Shown here: piece after piece, positions 34,394 to 45,904 of the stretch | How positions within the stretch are numbered: the stretch's first letter is position 1 | Layout: each line of letters begins with the position of its first letter | NCBI GenBank assembly: GCA_015956445.1 | Contig: WIUZ02000002.1 | Coordinates: 1,550,001 to 1,614,000 of the forward strand | Direction of reading: 5' to 3' | Length of the DNA: 64,000 nt | Source: Thelephora terrestris | Taxonomy: Eukaryota > Basidiomycota > Agaricomycetes > Thelephorales > Thelephoraceae | Translations under genes and position numbers: made by a program | The notes under the pieces: generated by a model | What the model saw: only the letters and a program-made list of their open reading frames with translations | Database searches by the model: none | What the model was told of the DNA's origin: nothing

Positions 34394-34701
34394 CATCACA
34401 CCCGGAACGACATCGTCATGATCCTTTGTCGACAGTGAACATTCGATCGCGTGGCCCGCAGCTTAGTAAATAAACATAGATACTGGCTACATCCCAGTCG
34501 GAACACGTCCAAGTTCTTTCCATGGAGAGTTCGAATATATACGTTCGAATATATATTCAGCAATTTTGAGGCCGGACTTCACAAAAAAAATCGTGTTCGA
34601 ATGACCACCTGCTGCCAGACTAAGTTGACGTTTTCAATTTTGCCTGCAGACTTGTGACTCAGTGTGACTTGCCCTGATCCGCCAAGGATTCAACGGCTAT
34701 C

Positions 34702-35489
34702 ATGCAGAAACAGCCTGCTGCAGCTCACGAGAGCGACACGCAGACCAGGCGTACTCAAGACCTTCGCGACCGGCCTTCTCACCCCGCCTTCGATAGGCTC
34801 GAGGAGATGGAGGTCAAAGAACTGCAAGAGGTGAGTACACGTCCTGTCCTCTCCGGGGTGGGCTAGTTCTCACGAACTTGTAATCGTTCAGGACCACGAC
34901 ACACTGAAGAAGGGTTTCAACCGGCTCCTCGAAATGCACATCGAATCCGCGGGGAAGATCATGACCCTGGAGAAGGACTTCGATCAGTGCCGCGAGCTGA
35001 AGGTGCAACTCGAAGCGCGAGTTGAACATCTCGAAGCCCAGATTATCGTGGCAAACAAAGCGAACTCTATGCTGCGCAAAGTAAGTAAATCCATTCTACC
35101 TGCTTACTTGTTGACTTATTCGCCTATAGGAGGTTTCCTCGATCATTTTTCCGTGGTTTCGCTCCCAATTAACTCCCTTTTCAGGTCTTCAACGAAGTCA
35201 GCGAAAAACTTAAATGTATGATTTGCCTCGGATTGTTCGCCATACCGTATAGGTACGGACTTCTGCCTCCAAGTACCTCATTCACATTTAACCAGCCTGT
35301 TGTTCTAGCCTCGACTGCCGCCACGTGTATTGCGGGCCCTGCTTGGTCGAATGGTTCACTTCCCAGAGAGCCACAACCTGCCCTGCGTGTCGCGTCGACA
35401 GCGTCAACCTACCTCAACCAGTAGTCCTTATTAGATGTAGATGCACATTACCACGGTATCTCGTATTTGTGCAATCTAGCATGCGGTAG
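34702..35489 (+). CDS. RING-finger (C3HC4) protein with coiled coil
   Basis: Exons 34702-34830, 34892-35080, then 35185-35252 (possibly preceded by a 3-nt exon at 35130-35132), and 35309 to the end, with GT-AG introns in consistent phase. The N-terminal half is charged and helical (KGFNRLLEMHIESAGKIM, ELKVQLEARVEHLEAQIIVA), typical of a coiled coil. The C-terminus has a RING: CMIC, then CRHVYCGPC, then CPAC, giving all eight metal ligands in C3HC4 order. This suggests an E3 ubiquitin ligase of the cytosol or nucleus. After NLPQP the frame enters Pal3 (from 35419) and stops at 35487-35489, so the final 23 codons or so are supplied by the palindrome. The native tail may be lost. Confidence 0.72.
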
Positions 35490-38400
35490 TTTGTGCAATG
35501 CTATAGGCATTGCAATTGGGCCTGCAGGTTGTGCAATGCCGACGATATGGTACTACTGGGTGACTGGGTCAGCTTATATAAGCCAGTCATGTGATTTTCC
35601 CAAAAAGGAAATTTTTATGGCTGACATAAGCAGGTCATGTGACTGAAAAAAGTGGATGTTGCTTATGTAATCAGAGCATGTGACCGACCAAAAAAGGAAA
35701 GTTTTGATGGCTTACATAAGCAACTCAAAAATGATTTTGGCATCAAAAATTCCTTTTTAGGAAATTTTGATGGCTGACATAATCAGGTCATGTGACTGAA
35801 AAAAGTGGGTGTTGCTTATGTAATCAGGTCATGTGACCGACCAAAAAAGGAAAGTTTTGATGGCTTACATAAGCGTCTCAAAAATGCTTTTGGAGGGGAC
35901 TTTCCTAAAAAGGAAATTCCTTTTTAGGAAATATTTGATGGATTACCAAAAAAGGAAATTTTGATGGCTTACATAAGCAACTCAGAAATGCTTTTGAAAA
36001 TTTTCCTAAAAAGGAAATTATATGCTAGAAAACTCGGAAAAATGCCAGAAAAATCCTAAAAAATACCGAAAAAATTCCCACAGGTCTGGAAAGTGCTCAA
36101 AATTGCAAATAAATACCAGAAATATTTAAATAAATCATTTTTCTGGCTGGATAAATCCTGGAAAAATCCGGAAAAATTACCAGAAATTCCAGAATATGTA
36201 TAAGTATTTTATAAAAATTATTCTGATTTTTTTTTGTTCATTAAATAGCTTGTAATTTTGATATTAATGTATTTTCTGCTCCAAAAAATTAATAAAAGTT
36301 GATAATTACAAATATATTCATAGTCTTCATTATATCATAAAATACAGACCTGTTTGTGGTCATAAACTACCCCTATAACTGGTCCTAGACCTAACCTAAC
36401 CTAACCCTAACCCTAACCCTAAACCTAACCTAACCTAAACCTAACCTAGTACAAAACCTAAACCTAAACCTAACCTGCCCTACACCTAACCTGGCCTAGT
36501 TTGGCCTTATCTTATCTTATCTTATCTTATCATGTCTCACCTAGCCTAAACCTAACCTAACCTAGCCTAGCCTAACCTGACATAGTCCACTTAACCTAGT
36601 CCACCACAGATCACCCAACCTAACCTGACCTAAAGTGGTCCACCTGACCCAGCCTGATGCAACTTGACTTGATCTTATCTAATCAGCTGTCATCTTATCT
36701 GCCCTTAATCTAAATGCCTTAGCTGACCAACGTCTAACCCAACCTCACCCAGCTCACCAGCACATGACTGGGCCACAGGAACACACTATGAGCTGTACCA
36801 TCCCATACCCTGTATCCAACTGTCACTCAAGCACAACAACTGTGGTGGACCTACAAGTTAGTGGACCTACAAGCCCACAGACCCACAACTTTAGACTGCT
36901 CACTCAGTGGAGACACCTGTTATCCAACCTCACCCATGTACTGCTCTCATCCTGTGTTCTGTGCCAGACCCCAACTTCACCACAACTCAAGATCAGCCGG
37001 GTGGCTGAACCTACAAGCCAGATTGATATAGACCACCAGTTGTGCATCCCTGGATTGGTAGGCCTGAGAGTACATGGTCCAGCCAGGTGGCTGAACTTGA
37101 GTTGTGGTGAAGTTGGGGTCTGGCACAGAACACAGGATGAGAGCAGTACATGGGTGAGGTTGGATAACAGATGTCTCCACTGAGTGAGCAGTCTAAAGTT
37201 GTGGGTCTGTGGGCTTGTAGGTCCACTAACTTGTAGGTCCACCACAGTTGTTGTGCTTGAGTGACAGTTGGATACAGGGTATGGGATGGTACAGCTCATA
37301 GTGTGTTCCTGTGGCCCAGTCATGTGCTGGTGAGCTGGGTGAGGTTGGGTTAGACGTTGGTCAGCTAAGGCATTTAGATTAAGGGCAGATAAGATGACAG
37401 CTGATTAGATAAGATCAAGTCAAGTTGCATCAGGCTGGGTCAGGTGGACCACTTTAGGTCAGGTTAGGTTGGGTGATCTGTGGTGGACTAGGTTAAGTGG
37501 ACTATGTCAGGTTAGGCTAGGCTAGGTTAGGTTAGGTTTAGGCTAGGTGAGACATGATAAGATAAGATAAGATAAGATAAGGCCAAACTAGGCCAGGTTA
37601 GGTGTAGGGCAGGTTAGGTTTAGGTTTAGGTTTTGTACTAGGTTAGGTTTAGGTTAGGTTAGGTTTAGGGTTAGGGTTAGGGTTAGGTTAGGTTAGGTCT
37701 AGGACCAGTTATAGGGGTAGTTTATGACCACAAACAGGTCTGTATTTTATGATATAATGAAGACTATGAATATATTTGTAATTATCAACTTTTATTAATT
37801 TTTTGGAGCAGAAAATACATTAATATCAAAATTACAAGCTATTTAATGAACAAAAAAAAATCAGAATAATTTTTATAAAATACTTATACATATTCTGGAA
37901 TTTCTGGTAATTTTTCCGGATTTTTCCAGGATTTATCCAGCCAGAAAAATGATTTATTTAAATATTTCTGGTATTTATTTGCAATTTTGAGCACTTTCCA
38001 GACCTGTGGGAATTTTTTCGGTATTTTTTAGGATTTTTCTGGCATTTTTCCGAGTTTTCTAGCATATAATTTCCTTTTTAGGAAAATTTTCAAAAGCATT
38101 TCTGAGTTGCTTATGTAAGCCATCAAAATTTCCTTTTTTGGTAATCCATCAAATATTTCCTAAAAAGGAATTTCCTTTTTAGGAAAGTCCCCTCCAAAAG
38201 CATTTTTGAGACGCTTATGTAAGCCATCAAAACTTTCCTTTTTTGGTCGGTCACATGACCTGATTACATAAGCAACACCCACTTTTTTCAGTCACATGAC
38301 CTGATTATGTCAGCCATCAAAATTTCCTAAAAAGGAATTTTTGATGCCAAAATCATTTTTGAGTTGCTTATGTAAGCCATCAAAACTTTCCTTTTTTGGT

Positions 38401-38668
38401 CGGTCACATGCTCTGATTACATAAGCAACATCCACTTTTTTCAGTCACATGACCTGCTTATGTCAGCCATAAAAATTTCCTTTTTGGGAAAATCACATGA
38501 CTGGCTTATATAAGCTGACCCAGTCACCCAGTAGTACCATATCGTCGGCATTGCACAACCTGCAGGCCCAATTGCAATGCCTATAGCATTGCACAAACTA
38601 CCGCATGCTAGATTACACAAATACGAGATACTGTGGTAATGTGCATCTACATCTAATAAGGACTACTG
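35419..38668. mobile_element. Pal3: giant palindromic element with telomere-like arrays
   Basis: The left end CAGTAGTCCTTATTAGATGT and the complement of the right end match, and corresponding positions of the arms sum to 74087 throughout, so 1.57-kb arms lie without net indel around a central spacer of about 100 bp (roughly 36994-37094). Arms contain repeated TCATGTGAC/CTTACATAAGC modules shared with Pal1, an AT-rich block with CCAGAAAAAT-like units, and CCTAA/CCCTAA plus CTTAT arrays as in Pal2. The spacer contains GGTCCAGCCAGGTGG, close to the Pal2 spacer (GGTCCAGCTAGGTGG). No target duplication was found; an LTR abuts the right side five bases away. Non-coding. Confidence 0.92.
36388..36480 (+). 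repeat. Telomere-like CCTAA/CCCTAA array, left arm of Pal3
   Basis: Contains three consecutive CCCTAA units, the common fungal telomere repeat, at about 36404-36421 within a longer CCTAA array. The mirror copy (GGGTTAGGGTTAGGGTTAGG) is at about 37666-37690. Confidence 0.9.
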
Positions 38669-38673
38669 CAAAA

Positions 38674-39970
38674 TGAACTACCCAGTCTTGCTAAGTCGTG
38701 GGAACACGTAGCAAGAAGAGGGAGCTGAAGGGTGTGGGTGACCGGTTGTGCAGACGTCGGTAGGGTAAAGCAGGTAGAGGTAGAGAGGAGTAGGGAGAAG
38801 TAGGGAGAAGTAGGGAGAAGTAGGGAGGGAATAGGAAGTGGTAGCGATAGAGTAGAGTCTCAATAGACGAGCGTCGCGACGAAGAGGGTCGCGGCGGGAT
38901 AGGTGGCTAAGAAAGAAGCTATCAGCGCGAGACGAGAGAACGAGAGGATACCTGAGACGAGAAGAAACTAGTAGAAGTGGTGAACACTGCGTTCGCCACG
39001 AAGAGCTAAGAGCTGAGCACTGCGCTCAAGACTGGGGTAGAGCACTGCGCTCGCGAGACGAGTAGAGAAGGTCGAGAAGCACTGTGCTTCACGTCGAGAG
39101 AAGTCGAGATGAGGAAAGAGAAAAGCTAGAGGGTTCTTCGAGCACTGCGCTCAAAGAGAACTTGGTCGCGAAGAACGAAGAGTGTTGGAGGCTTTAGACA
39201 GCGCAAGGCTGAGTTGAACTTCAGAGGGAAAAGGGGAACTGCACTTCGTTGTGGTGAACCAGGACTGTCTACTGACACTTATATAGTAGGTAGAGAGAGT
39301 GGTCGAAGGTAGAACACGAAGAGGGGAGAACAAAACATAACAAGGTAAACGTCGCGAGAGAGCGGGAATCGTGAAGTTCGTGAAGGGCGTAGGGAGGTCA
39401 TACAAAAACGAAGAGCGGAACAGAGGGGAGAACAAGAATGCGCAAAGGACGAACAAGACGGCGGGAGGAGTGGGGGGAGGAATGAAGGTATCGTGGGAAA
39501 CTACGGGACAATGAAATGGAGGATCGAACCGAGAAGTCAAAGCGGGATCGGAGTGGAACAGGCGGGAGGCGGGGAACACGGCGAGACAGTCAAGACGGCG
39601 ACGACATGCAACAAGAGGGCGGGGGGGCACGTGTTCCGGAGTCGGGACTGCGGACCGATGCGGGGGAGTCCGAACAATGACAAACAAGGGGGGCGAGGCG
39701 AGTCAAGTCAGGTGGGAGGACGGAAGTGATCGGGTGGCACGTGGGATCGGGGAGGCCTGACTCGGAGCGTGGACTTAGAGGATTTTGTCGAAGTCCAAAG
39801 GAGCGGGAGGTCGCGAGACTATCGGGAGGCTGGCGATGGTCGACAAGGGGTCGTGTCGGAGGAGGGGGCTTCGCGCTGCGTCGCGATGTATGGGTGGATA
39901 GCTGAGGAGGGTGCTGGAGTTGCTAGGGGTATAGTACGAGTCGGACAGCCAGCGAAACGGAGGCAGGTCA
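38674..39970 (-). mobile_element. LTR-A, minus-strand copy
   Basis: Read on the minus strand it begins TGACCTGCCTCCGTTTCGCT at 39970 and ends GGGTAGTTCA at 38674, so it has canonical TG...CA ends. It is a diverged inverted copy of the LTR at 44607-45875 and includes the TATATAAG promoter box, a short GTAGGGAGAA tandem repeat (about 38795-38825) and GAGCACTGCGCTC-like inverted motifs. No 4-5-bp duplication flanks it. Its lower edge lies five bases from the end of Pal3. It may be a solo LTR that lost a flank, or one end of a deleted element. Confidence 0.75.
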
Positions 39971-40839
39971 ACGGTCACGTTCTCTGCGACCAGAGAGTCA
40001 CGTGAGCCGCGATCTTGTTGGATGAGTTTGGGGGTGGTGAGGCGGGAATTGTGGAACACCAGCTGAATCTAACCAAACCGGTCGAGGTTGAGCAACGTGT
40101 CATTACCCAGCAGGGTTGCGCTGCAGCCTATATTTTGCTGCACAGGCTCCCAAAAATCCCTGAGTGCCCACGATATTTGCGGGTTTCTGGGCATGGACGT
40201 AGAGTGAGAGACCTGGGAAGCCTATGAAATCGAATCAAACTAGTAGAAATCAATAGATACGCACTCACCCTATAAGGTCCCAAAGAGGCTTGAGTCTGAG
40301 CGCCGGGGATCTGGGGTTATCGCGAATTCCCGATTTGATGCAGACGAGGCGGGATCCTTCAAAAGACCACTAGATCTGACGAAATAAAGGAAATATGAGA
40401 GCCATGGACTTACATTAAGAAGTCCTGAAGTAGATAGGGAATGAGGGCGGCAGAACCCGTGTTATTCATGATTTTTGAGCACACAGGCGTGAAGCGGGAA
40501 CCTGGAAAATATAACCAAATGCAGTCAGAGCAGTTGCGATTAGGAGGTATTGACTTGCTTTGTAAGGTGGTGTGGCAGCTTGAGTCTAGGTGCCGAGGAT
40601 CTAGAGCTATGGTGAATTTTCGGACCGGTGGGAGGAGGAAAAAATGTTTGAAAGTCTGTGAAATCGGACAAAGCTGAGAGGTAATGAGAGCCATATGCGT
40701 GTGTTGCAGAACCTCAAAACGAATAGATAATATTCGCAGCAGAACCAAAGCTATTCAAGATTTTTGAGTGCACGAGCATGACACGGGTACCCTGAAAAAC
40801 ACGTCAAATCGTACAAAACCAGTGTCAAGAGGGAGGTAT
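39971..40839. other. Transposon-derived, no recognised gene
   Basis: Plus-strand short frames only. The sequence has a repeated pattern of intron-like breaks and 'GTTGAG/ATGAGAGCC' phrases, which look like degenerate internal retrotransposon sequence. Confidence 0.35.
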
Positions 40840-41330
40840 TGTCACAAATCCACTTCTGGGAACAAAAGATCAGCCAGGTAGTTAATGAAATTCGTGCCAT
40901 CAAGACCCATCAAAGCAGCCTGAGGGCAGTAAGTGGTTCAGCAGGAAATGAGAGAGTGTCAGGTGATCAGAATATGTCAGGTGATGGGAATATGTCAGGT
41001 GATGGGAATATGTCAGGTGATCGGAGCATGATCAAGGCTATGTGTGGAAACCCATCATGTGACTTATCACATGATTTGTTGCCCAACCAAACAAGGCCAA
41101 AGACAGATGACCAAATAGTATCAAATAGTATCATGTGACTTGTTGGATGGGAATATATATAAGGAAAGGTGTCTCAGATCTTTCTCTTTTCCCATCCTCA
41201 ATCTTCTTTGTAATCACTATCATTAGTTTCAATATATCAGAGTATAAACCATACTCTATTCTCACCCCTTCTATTCATTTGATGGGCAAATCAATTGCCT
41301 GAAGTGTGAACCCTCAATACACTCCTAACA
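40840..41330 (+). mobile_element. Possible LTR (TGTCAC...TAACA) with TATA box
   Basis: Begins TGTCACAAATCCACTT after a purine-rich run (AAGAGGGAGG), contains ATATATATAAGG near 41153, followed by pyrimidine-rich transcription-start-like sequence, and ends CACTCCTAACA. The size and internal promoter fit an LTR of a retrotransposon. No second copy and no target duplication are visible, so the boundaries are tentative. Confidence 0.4.
40950..41030 (+). repeat. 18-bp tandem repeat GGTGATGGGAATATGTCA
   Basis: About four copies, with the outer ones variant (GGTGATCAGAATATGTCA, GGTGATCGGAGCATG). It lies inside the possible LTR. Confidence 0.75.
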
Positions 41331-42104
41331 TCTTCTCATTGGTTACAGGTATCAACCAAGAGAACAAACCCCTCTATCCCCACATCCATCTTCCTCTGCC
41401 CCTACATACCACCTCCCTAGACATCTCCTCCAACCCCCTTTCCATCCCCAACACTGATCCTCTGACATCAGAACAAGCTTAGGCTGTTAACCCTGACAGG
41501 TATTTACTCACATTAAAAACATCCAAAAGGTCTAAGCATGGGATGCAGATGAGCCTGCACTATTCATGATTTTCAGGCGAACGAGCCCGGGCAGGGGCGT
41601 TCAAAATAGCATTAAACTGGCAAAAGACCAGTGCAGCTTTGGGGGTATATACCCAAACTTGAAGGATCCGAAGGTGGGTGGGTGTGGGGACGGAGGATCC
41701 TGTGGTATCGACGATATTTGCTCGTTGAACCACCAGGAGAGGTTCTCCAAACCTCAATAGATTTGGCCATAATTGGTGCCAAATAAAACCTGTAGTAAGT
41801 AAGCTTAATCCGCCCAAAGGAAATTGCTCAAAGGGGCACATACCACGGGTAACTGGAGGTTTTTTGTGGCCGGAGTGTAGGCGCGACCTGCCCGATCGGG
41901 AGGTGGAATCAACCGTGAGAACTGACCGGTGGAATGGGTCAAATCACCCAGTGCTGATGCGAGTGATGGGCCAGACCCTTGGAACCTGGAACAATTACAT
42001 TTCTTTGGTCACCCAAACATCACAAATATACAAAGATGGGCTAACTAGAAGATTTATAAATGAATGCAGCTTGTTGACTGAAGAAATATATTTTCTCAGC
42101 TGCA
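41331..42104. other. No recognised gene
   Basis: A minus-strand frame at 41560-41841 is open but unrecognised. The first 130 bp could be the start of an internal retrotransposon region. Nothing firm. Confidence 0.35.
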
Positions 42105-42468
42105 GCTGCTGCAGAAAGTTCCGATCAATAAGGAAATTGTGAGAGGATGAGGGCATAGAACGATGGGGAACTGGAGATCGATGGCGGGAAGACAAGATAA
42201 CGATGGGTGACAATGGTGAAAGGCTGAAATGTGAGTCGAAGTGAGGGCGAAGGGCGTGGAGAATGAGGCATTGGCAATAACGAAGTTCCGGAGGGTCGAC
42301 GAGCACGAGACTGGGGCTAGAACGCGGGAAATCGAAACAGGGTTCCTGGGAAGAGAGTGCGAAGCGGGGAAGAAAGTCCAAAAGACAATAGGAAAGGTCC
42401 GGTGACTCGGATGGAGGCTGCCTTGAGGCAATCACGAGGTCGGGAAGCGTCCGGAACTCAATGAGGTA
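42105..42468 (-). mobile_element. LTR-B fragment, minus-strand
   Basis: On the minus strand it starts TGAGTTCCGGACGCTTCCCG near 42460 and matches the plus-strand LTR-B at about 43551 onward (GAGTTCCGGACTCTTCCCGG, CTTTCTTCCCCGCTTCGCA, ACCCTGTTTCGA). The match stops near 42105 (TTATTGATCGGAACTT), so only the first 360 bp or so remain. The long antisense-looking frame across it is not a gene. Confidence 0.65.
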
Positions 42469-42489
42469 GAACAACCAATCGGGAGGAAT

Positions 42490-43149
42490 CGGAGAACCGC
42501 CGATTCAACGTCGTGACACCGGGTACGATCTTCTGATCTCTAGCTCATGGACTTCCCCTTTTGGCCTTGCTTCACACGATCACTCCGTCCTCCCGGTAAC
42601 ATCTACCCCAGCATCGTTCCGACTTCCTGACGTACCGTCTGGTCCCCTACCCTGCGTCGGACTCGTGTTTACCCCTTTCTATTTACCTATTCCTATCTTC
42701 CCACCGTTTCTCCATTTGTTCACGACTTTCCCATCTCTTTCATGTAGATCGCACTGTCTCTACCTATAAATACCCTGTATTAGCTTACCAAATGACAAGA
42801 AACCCCCTGGGCCTCTTCACACCTCTTTTCCCTTCTACCTGAACAACCTGATCATCAAAAACCTCCAGCTCCTTGCTCTGACATCGATTCCAATAGCCCC
42901 GTAGTTCCAATAGCCCCCTAGTCTCCTAGCCCATCGTCCACTAGCCCCCTAGCCCATTGTCATTGTCAAGCAGGAGTTTGCTAGTGCGGAGTTCTCCCCT
43001 CTCGTCCCGACAACGTCGCGACCTACCGTGGTTCCCTCTCCTCTGTCTAGCTTCTCTCCCCTTCCCAGCCTCTGCACAACCGGTGACCCCTCACCCCCAC
43101 TTCTGCTATTCTGGTCGTGTCCCAACTCCACCCGGATAGTAGCAGTTCA
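42490..43149 (+). mobile_element. LTR-C (related LTR family)
   Basis: It ends CTCTGCACAACCGGTGACCC ... AGTAGCAGTTCA, a terminal layout shared with LTR-A (CTGCACAACCGGTCACCC ... GGTAGTTCA). A TATA-like CTATAAATACC lies near 42763. The start is uncertain (TGACACCGGGTACG near 42514 is possible) and no target duplication matches. It is probably a lone LTR of a Gypsy-like element. Confidence 0.5.
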
Positions 43150-43550
43150 ACGTGTGTGGTCAAACTGCCAATTGCGAAGATGCAGAAGGTGCAGTGACCC
43201 CCCGAGACCATGCCTTCTCTGGAACACGGTCTACTGTTGACCCACTTTAGCCCAGGATCAAGTTGTTAGATATGCTGTGTAGTATCTTATTAAATAAATA
43301 GATCACTGCTTATCTCCATTGTGCAATCCATCAAGGCAAAAACCCTGGTGCCAAAGGTCAAGCCAGGAGGAAAAAAATAATTGTAATTCTATGTACTTCC
43401 ATGTGCTTCCAAAGCTTCAACATGCTTCTAAGCGCTCCAAAAGGACCTTTGGCTCATCCAACCGCCTCGATAAAACTTAGGATACATCCACACACTTTCG
43501 CGACGTTGAAACTCCCAGTCTCTGATTCCTTCCTATTGTTCATTCGACTC
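43150..43550. other. Spacer between LTR remnants
   Basis: No gene and no recognised repeat beyond general pyrimidine richness. Confidence 0.4.
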
Positions 43551-44606
43551 CATAGAGTTCCGGACTCTTCCCGGCCTCGCGACTGCCTCGAGGCAACCTT
43601 CACCCTTCATGATCACCGGACTGCCTCTATTGTTCCTCAGACGTTCTTCCCCGCTTCGCATCTCCTCCTGGGAACCCTGTTTCGAATCCTCGAGTTCTGC
43701 CATCTGCCACCTGCTACTCGACCCTCCGGAACTCTGATATCCCCGACGCCTCGTTCCCCTCGCCTTTCATCCTCGTTTCAACCCTTGTTCTAGCCCCTCG
43801 CCATTGCTACCCATCGCCATTGCTATCCATCGCCATCAATTCCTCCCGCTATCTATCTCCGGTTATCCCATCATTCTACGCTCTCGTCCTCGCGATTTCT
43901 TATCAATCGGAACTTCCCGGTTGATCGATCAGTTCCATTCCCTGCGCCGTTCCGCTCTCCGGGCATTTGCCTCCGTTGCTATCCTCCGCTCTCAATTCCT
44001 GTTCCCCTGCGTCTTCTCCTGTATGACACGGCTTCCTCTCGTGCCATCGTCACCCCTTCGTCATCGTCCCTGTAGTTACTCAGCCTTCGTCGTCATTCCC
44101 CCCTAGTAGTTACCCCTCTTACCAAGTTCCCCTTAGTTTCGCTTTTCCGTTCCCCTTCTCTCTCACAGACTATCTCGACACTGCCTATTTAGGAGATTCT
44201 TCGGTTTCCTTTATATACTGTGTCTTAGATAGCCTGAAATGCATCGACTCAGATCCCCCAGTTCAGTTCCAGTCCGAGTTCTCCAGTTCTCCGGTTCGCT
44301 CTCCAGTTCTCAAGTCAAGTTCTCGGCTTCTCTGTGTCTTATTGCTGCTCCTACCAAAAGCCTACCTCTGCTACTTTCCGACTTTGCGGTGATTCTCCAT
44401 CGCAACTCTCTGCACCCTCGGTTCCTATCCCTCTCTGCTTTGTCTCGAATCTCGCACTTCATTCTAGTCGTCGTGGCCTTCCCCGGCAATCCTCCAGACA
44501 TCTTCGGGCATCTCTGAACAGATCTTCTGTTCCGGTGGTCGTACAGAACTCAACACTCAACCGGTACCCACCTCAACTGTTTGTCCACTCTTTCTAGGGT
44601 ATCCGA
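43551..44606 (+). mobile_element. LTR-B, plus-strand copy interrupted by LTR-A
   Basis: It starts at TAGAGTTCCGGACTC (degenerate TG start), contains TTTATATACTG near 44210 as a promoter box, and runs to TAGGGTATCCGA at 44606, where LTR-A is inserted. It resumes after LTR-A with CCGACTACCCGGAGTGTTCA and ends GCTAGTTCA at 45904. The shared ending (AACCGGTACCCACC ... AGTTCA) shows it is related to LTR-A and LTR-C. Pyrimidine-rich and without a credible gene. Confidence 0.65.
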
Positions 44607-45875
44607 TGACCTGCCTCCGTTTCGCTGGCCATCCGACTCATACTATACCCCTAGCAACTCCAGCACCCTCCTCAGCCATCCACCCATACGTCGCGACGCA
44701 GCGCGAAGCCCCCTCCTTCGACATGACCCCTTGTCAACCATCGCCAGCCTCCCAATAGTCTCGCGACCTCCCACTCCTCTGGACTTCGCCAAAATCCTCT
44801 AAGTCCACGCTCCAAGTCCAACCTCCCCGATCCCACATGCCACCCGATCACTTCTGTTCTCCCACCTGACTTGACTCGCCTTGCCCCCTTGTTCATCATT
44901 GTTCGGATCCCCCCGCATTGGTCCGCCGCCCCGACTCTGGAACATGTGCCCCCTGCCCTCTTGTTGCATGTTGTCGCCATCTCGACTGTCTCACCATGTT
45001 CCCCGCCTCCCGCTTGTTCCACTCCGATCCCGCTTTGACTTCTCGGTTTGATCCTCCATTTCATTGTCCCGTAGTTTCCCACGATACCTTCATTCCTCCC
45101 CCACTCCTCCCGCCATCTTGTTCGTCCTCCGCGCATTCTTGTTCTCCCCTCTGTTCCGCTCCTCATTTTTGTATGACCTCCCTACTCCCTTCACGACCTC
45201 CACGATTCCCGCCCCCCCACGACGTTTGCCTTGTTATGTTTTGTTCTCCCCTCTTCGTGTTCTACCTTCGACCACTCTCTCTACCTACTATATAAGTGTC
45301 AGTAGACAGTCCTGGTTCGAATAACGAAGTGCAGTTCCCCCTTTCCCTCTGAAGTTCAAACTCAGCCTTGCACTGTCTAAAGCCTCCAACACTCTTCGTT
45401 CCTCACGACCAAGTCCTCTTTGAGCACAGTGCTCGAACAACCCTCTAGCTTTTCTCTTTCCTCATCTCGACTTCTTTCGACGTGAAGCGCAGTGCTTCTC
45501 GATCTTCTCTACTCGTCTCGCGAGCACAGTGCTCAGCTCTTAGCTCTTCGTGGCGAACGCAGTGTTCACCACTTCTACTAGTTTCTTCTCGTCTCAGGTA
45601 TCTTCTCATTCTCTCGTCTCGCACTGATAGCTTCTCTCTTAGCCACCTATCCCGCCGCGACCCTCTTCGTCGCAACGCTCGTCTATTGAGACTCTACTCT
45701 ATCGCTACCACTTCCTATTCCCTCCCTACTTCTCCCTACTTCTCCCTACTTCTCCCTACTCCTCTCTACCTCTACCTACCTTACCCTACCGACGTCTGCA
45801 CAACCGGTCACCCACACCCTTCAGCTCCCTCTCCCTGCTACGTGTTCCCACGACTTAGCGAGACTGGGTAGTTCA
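44607..45875 (+). mobile_element. Solo LTR-A, plus-strand, inserted in LTR-B
   Basis: 1,269 bp with ends TGACCTGCC and GTAGTTCA, flanked by CCGA on both sides (44603-44606 and 45876-45879), a 4-bp target duplication. A TATATAAG box at about 45289-45296 is followed by a start-site-like region. This is a clean solo LTR left by recombination between the two LTRs of a full element. The diverged opposite-strand copy is at 38674-39970. Confidence 0.85.
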
Positions 45876-45904
45876 CCGACTACCCGGAGTGTTCAGCTAG
45901 TTCA
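45876..45904 (+). mobile_element. 3' remnant of LTR-B after the LTR-A insertion
   Basis: CCGACTACCCGGAGTGTTCA plus AGTTCA completes LTR-B beyond the solo LTR. Confidence 0.6.

Noticed and set aside
36764-37323. Two 139-residue open frames crossing the centre of Pal3
   Set aside because: They are mirror images of each other, with no coding features or splice context.
35411-38676. Target-site duplication for Pal3
   Set aside because: ACCTCAAC and CAAAATGA do not match and the right flank is cut short by an LTR, so none is claimed.
39151-39687. 178-residue minus-strand open frame
   Set aside because: It lies inside LTR-A, is Pro/Ser/Phe-biased and is not preserved as a protein in the second LTR copy.
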